From contig CAMFHP010000003.1 in assembly GCA_945952225.1 (NCBI GenBank), positions 62,001-126,000 on the forward strand: a stretch of DNA of 64,000 nt. Reading direction: 5' to 3'. The translations under genes were made by a program, and so were the position numbers. Shown in pieces: positions 61,161 to 64,000 of this stretch. The notes beneath the pieces are model-generated. The model did no database searches. It was given only the letters and a program-made list of their open reading frames with translations, and was not told the origin of the DNA. This DNA comes from an uncultured Myxococcaceae bacterium. GTDB taxonomy: Bacteria > Myxococcota_A > Polyangia > Polyangiales > Ga0077539. Position 1 is the stretch's first letter. Each line of letters opens with the position of its first letter.

Positions 61161-62183
61161 CGGGTGCTTCGCGGCGTGGCGGGCGGCGACGGCCACCGCG
61201 AGGCGCGCGCCCACGGCGACCGCACATCCGACGGCCAGCGCAGGGCGCAGACGGCCAGCGACAGGCAATGTCACCGCCGCGCCGAGCACCAGGGGCCACG
61301 TCGAGAAGAACAGCGCGGGGTACGAGGCCATGAGCGCGGGGCGCTGCGCGCGGATCACGGCGAGCCAGCGGGCGTAGCGGGTGACCACGGCGTCCCACGA
61401 GCGTCCGCGGGCGCGGGAGGTGAGCACGGCGCGGTGCGCGCGCGTCGTGAGCCCGAGCGCCTGGAGTCGACGGGCGAGCTCCATGTCTTCGCCGAGGTGG
61501 CGTTCGAGGTCGGCGAAGCCCCCGGCGCGGTCGAGGTCGCGCGTGCGCAGCATCACGGCCTTGCTCACGAGCCCGCCGCGGTCGATCGACGACAGCAACG
61601 GAAACGCATGGAGCGAGCCCGCGAGGAGCGCATCGGACGCGCGGTCGCCGAAGGTGCTTCCGCCGTCTTCGACCACGGGCACCCAGAGGGCCGCGAGTGA
61701 AGCCTCGCGGGCGAAGGGCGCGACGAGGTCGTCGACGGTGATTCCCGCGCAGTCGACGTCGCTGTCGACGTTGGCCACGTAGTCGCACGGCGCGTAGCGG
61801 TGCTGCACGGCCGCGAGCTGCGAGGCCTTCTGGTTCACGCCCGCGGCGTGGGTCACGAGCACATCGACGCGCATCCCCTCGGCGCGCAGCTCGTCGGCCA
61901 CGGCGCGCGCGATGGGGAGCGCCGCGTCGTCGTCGCGGGCCACGGCGAAGATGAGTTCGAAGGGCACACGGCCACGCAGCGCGCGCGATGAACGCAGCGT
62001 GTCGGCGAGCGAGGGCTCGGCCCCGGCGCACGGACGGATCACCCGCACGCTCACCGTCTGCGAAGGCGTGCCGTGGTGCTCACGGGGGGAGAGCACGCGC
62101 GACAGCGACGCGCGCAGCGAGACCGACGAGGAGAGGGCGCTCCACGCGGTGAGTCCGAGGGCCGCGAGCTCGCCGACCCTCAC
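61020..62183 (-). CDS. GT2-family glycosyltransferase (ceramide glucosyltransferase-like)
   Basis: 387 residues. DXD motif in VANVDSDVD, the acceptor-binding GEDMELARRL and the RYARW (RxxRW) motif fit the GT2/GT21 type. C-terminal membrane helices are present. It is coupled to crtC by GTGA. Its place in the carotenoid cluster suggests that it glycosylates a hydroxylated carotenoid, as CruC does in green sulfur bacteria. A hopanoid-pathway HpnI role is the alternative. The 3' end overlaps the convergent membrane-protein gene by 141 bases. Confidence 0.82.
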   Translation of the reverse strand: MRVGELAALGLTAWSALSSSVSLRASLSRVLSPREHHGTPSQTVSVRVIRPCAGAEPSLADTLRSSRALRGRVPFELIFAVARDDDAALPIARAVADELRAEGMRVDVLVTHAAGVNQKASQLAAVQHRYAPCDYVANVDSDVDCAGITVDDLVAPFAREASLAALWVPVVEDGGSTFGDRASDALLAGSLHAFPLLSSIDRGGLVSKAVMLRTRDLDRAGGFADLERHLGEDMELARRLQALGLTTRAHRAVLTSRARGRSWDAVVTRYARWLAVIRAQRPALMASYPALFFSTWPLVLGAAVTLPVAGRLRPALAVGCAVAVGARLAVAVAARHAAKHPLRRALADTVLADALLASAFVRALSTRAVHWRGRTLVIDPGGLLREA

Positions 62184-63127
62184 AGCCGCCTCGTGCGAAA
62201 GGGCAGCAGAAACTGCACCCACTTCTGTTGAAAGCGCGTGAGGTCGAGGCTCTCGTGCACGGCCCGCGCGTCGTGTCCGCGCAGGCGCGTTCGAAGCACG
62301 CTGCGGGCGTAGAAGGGCGAGTCTTCGAGGGTGCGCTCCACCGAGACCTTCGCGCCCGCGTCGCAGCGCGAGGCGCGCGACACACCCCAGGGCGTTCGCG
62401 AGAGGCCCACGGCGCGCGGAGCATCGAGGGCTTCGACCTCGCCGCGGGCGGTCACCACACGTCCGTGACGGAGCGCGCGGCCGTCGAGGGTCTCGCAGTC
62501 GTAGAGAATGGCGGCGCCGTCGGGCGTGGTGGCGCGCGACCAGTTCCACGCGCGAAAGGCGTCTTCGAGGGGGCCGTCGCCGGCGTTGGCGTCGTGGTAG
62601 CCGTCGCCCTGCCAGCGCAGCGCGGGCTCGGTGAGCTCGACCTCGACGCGCGCGAAGGGAGCCCGCGACCACCACAGGTGCGCGCCCTCGCCGTCGAGCG
62701 CGTGCGGATCGTCGACGAGCACCTTGGGGTGGAGGCGCACCGTGCCCGCGATGCGCGCATCGCCGAAGGGACGCGCCGTGAGAAAGGGCGTGGTGCGTTC
62801 GAAGATCGTGGCGACGAGGGTGTCGCCCTCCCAGCGCAGGGTGCTCGCGCCGAGCACGAGCTCGGAGCCGCTGCGGTGCACGGTGTGACGGCCGCGCTCG
62901 TTGAGGGACCACACCTTCGCGCCGGGGCTGTAGAGCGCCACGTTGAGCGCCGTGTGGTCGAGCGGATCGGCCGCGACGCCGTGCGCGCGCGCCTTCGCAT
63001 AGAAGGGCGAGAACACGCTGCCGAGCATCGCGATGAGGGTGATGGCGTGGCGGCCGTCGTCGCTCAGGGCGTCGAGGTACCACCAGGCGTAGCCGCGGCT
63101 CGCGAGGGGGCGGTCGAAGCGAGGGAC
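62180..63127 (-). CDS. crtC: CrtC-type carotenoid 1,2-hydratase, start codon not canonical
   Basis: About 315 residues. The N-terminal block GYAWWYLDALSDDGRH and FSPFYAKARA are typical of hydroxyneurosporene synthase/CrtC, which adds water to the end of the carotenoid. The frame contains no ATG, GTG or TTG near the expected start. At the right place (63127-63125) the codon is GTC, in VPRFDRPL; one base change would give GTG. An in-frame CTG at 63067 overlaps the crtD stop as CTGA but would drop the conserved N-terminal block. The next ATG is 63028. The 3' end overlaps the glycosyltransferase start (GTGA). Confidence 0.8.
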   Translation of the reverse strand, partial: VPRFDRPLASRGYAWWYLDALSDDGRHAITLIAMLGSVFSPFYAKARAHGVAADPLDHTALNVALYSPGAKVWSLNERGRHTVHRSGSELVLGASTLRWEGDTLVATIFERTTPFLTARPFGDARIAGTVRLHPKVLVDDPHALDGEGAHLWWSRAPFARVEVELTEPALRWQGDGYHDANAGDGPLEDAFRAWNWSRATTPDGAAILYDCETLDGRALRHGRVVTARGEVEALDAPRAVGLSRTPWGVSRASRCDAGAKVSVERTLEDSPFYARSVLRTRLRGHDARAVHESLDLTRFQQKWVQFLLPFRTRRL

Positions 63128-64000
63128 GCGAGCACGCTCTCCGCTGCGAGCATCCCGCTGCGGGCCACCATCGGAACGCCCGCGCCCGGGTGCGCGCTCC
63201 CACCCGCGAGAAAGATCCCCGGCACCTTCGAGCGCGCCGGCGCCCGATACAACGGTGACGTCATGCCGTGCGAGGGAGGGCCGTACAGCGCGCCCCCCGT
63301 GCTCGGAAACATCCGTTCGAAGTCCGTCGGCGTCGTCGTGATGAAGCGCGACGGGGTCCAGTCGAGGCTCAGCCCCAGGCGCGAGAGCAGCGTCTGCGTT
63401 CGTTGCGTGCATGCGTCGATCTCCGAAGGCGTGAAGGGACGTCGGTCGCCGCGCGCGGGCGCGTTCACGATCAGCAGCAGCCGATCGACGCCGTCGTCGG
63501 GGGCGCGCGCCGTGTCGTCGCGGTCCTGGGCGCACACGTAGACCGTGGGCTCGGTCGGCAGCTCGTCACGGTCGAAGATGTCTTCGAACTCCCGCGCGTA
63601 GTCCGACGAGAAGAACACGTTGTGCCGCACGAGCTCGAAGCCCTGCGCGCGCGTCGCCATGCAGTACGTCACCGCCGAGAGCGAGCGACCCTCCGAGGGG
63701 CTGCGCGTCCACGCGGCGCGGGCACCCTCCCCGAAGCGTCCGTCGGTCAGGGCCGCGGTGTCGGCGTTCATCACCACGGCGTCGGCCGCGAGGTGCTCGC
63801 CGGACTCCAGGGTCACGCCCGTCGCGCGTCCGCCGCGCAAGGTCACCTCGCGCACGGGCGCCTCGCAGCGCACCGTGGCCCCGCGGCGTTCCGCGAGCTT
63901 CGCGAGCGACTGCGCGAGCGCGTGCATGCCGCCATCCACCGTCCACACGCCCTCGCGCTCGACGTGGGCCACGACGTTGAGCGTCGCGGGCGCGCGCCAC
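63064..64000 (-). CDS. crtD: CrtD-like carotenoid desaturase, 5' end outside window
   Basis: The frame is open from the window edge (64000) to a TGA at 63064; 312 codons are seen. The end LAGGSAHPGAGVPMVARSGMLAAESVL is the FAD-type C-terminus of CrtI/CrtD proteins, and VWTVDGGMHALAQSLAKLAE fits the FAD-dependent desaturase core. Neighbouring crtC suggests the CrtD (methoxyneurosporene desaturase) branch rather than a second CrtI. The last 64 bases overlap the crtC frame. The dinucleotide-binding N-terminus is outside the window. Confidence 0.85.
   Translation of the reverse strand, partial: WRAPATLNVVAHVEREGVWTVDGGMHALAQSLAKLAERRGATVRCEAPVREVTLRGGRATGVTLESGEHLAADAVVMNADTAALTDGRFGEGARAAWTRSPSEGRSLSAVTYCMATRAQGFELVRHNVFFSSDYAREFEDIFDRDELPTEPTVYVCAQDRDDTARAPDDGVDRLLLIVNAPARGDRRPFTPSEIDACTQRTQTLLSRLGLSLDWTPSRFITTTPTDFERMFPSTGGALYGPPSHGMTSPLYRAPARSKVPGIFLAGGSAHPGAGVPMVARSGMLAAESVLASLASTAPSRAAATPGGTSTP

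Noticed and set aside
63128-63412. CrtC extended upstream to the ATG at 63412
   Set aside because: The added residues are an out-of-frame reading of crtD (no similarity to CrtC), so this ATG is not a credible start.

Overview
The window is 64 kb of very GC-rich chromosome in which almost every base is coding. I infer a myxobacterium-like organism (Myxococcota, formerly Deltaproteobacteria). The reasons are the many small lipoproteins with Asp/Ala/Thr-rich linkers, a B12-dependent CarH-type light regulator beside carotenoid genes, FHA-GGDEF and PilZ signalling proteins, and a large zinc-ribbon/TPR membrane protein. This is inference: no rRNA or other marker gene is present. I saw no tRNA, rRNA, insertion sequence, phage gene or CRISPR array.

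Layout. 1-1939: 5' part of a Cys-rich secreted lipoprotein, cut by the window edge. 2112-4848: housekeeping genes (S41 protease, dapF, ruvC). 4882-8860: a two-PilZ protein, a tailed hypothetical protein, an M19 dipeptidase homologue and a 71-residue protein. 8949-16400: leftward envelope genes (outer-membrane protein, two beta-propeller lipoproteins, a small lipoprotein, a PHP-domain lipoprotein). 16496-20158: cytochrome P450, a 774-bp gene-free stretch with hairpins, a Rossmann oxidoreductase and a lipoprotein. 20350-27855: clpB, RNase J, lgt, comEC. 28096-33710: a complete ISC iron-sulfur operon headed by a MerR-type regulator with a cysteine cluster. 33805-38235: rhomboid protease, hybrid histidine kinase, dnaK. 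38441-51223: zinc-ribbon/TPR protein, FHA-GGDEF, CorA, an SDR protein, a three-gene ABC export unit, an AraC regulator and a VOC protein. 51227-54301: lipoprotein, dnaB, thioredoxin-fold protein. 54356-64000: carotenoid island.

How the genes work together. In the ISC operon (merR-like, iscS, iscU, iscA, hscB, hscA, fdx) the usual iscR is replaced by a MerR protein ending in CX2C-X8-CX2C-X4-C. Its promoter carries a perfect 14-bp palindrome and a partial second copy. In the carotenoid island a CarH-like regulator is divergent from crtI-crtB-CruA/P-like cyclase-acyltransferase-membrane protein. A facing unit encodes crtD, crtC and a GT2 glycosyltransferase. The set resembles a pathway to a cyclised, hydroxylated, glycosylated and acylated carotenoid. 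Most genes inside these units overlap by ATGA or GTGA, so translational coupling is likely.

Most unusual observations: the cysteine-tailed MerR regulator of ISC genes; a crtC frame with no canonical start codon (GTC where GTG is expected); a candidate leftward structured RNA in the 17.8-18.6 kb gap; a Glu-to-Gln change at a metal ligand of the M19 dipeptidase homologue; and the carotenoid glycoside-ester gene set.
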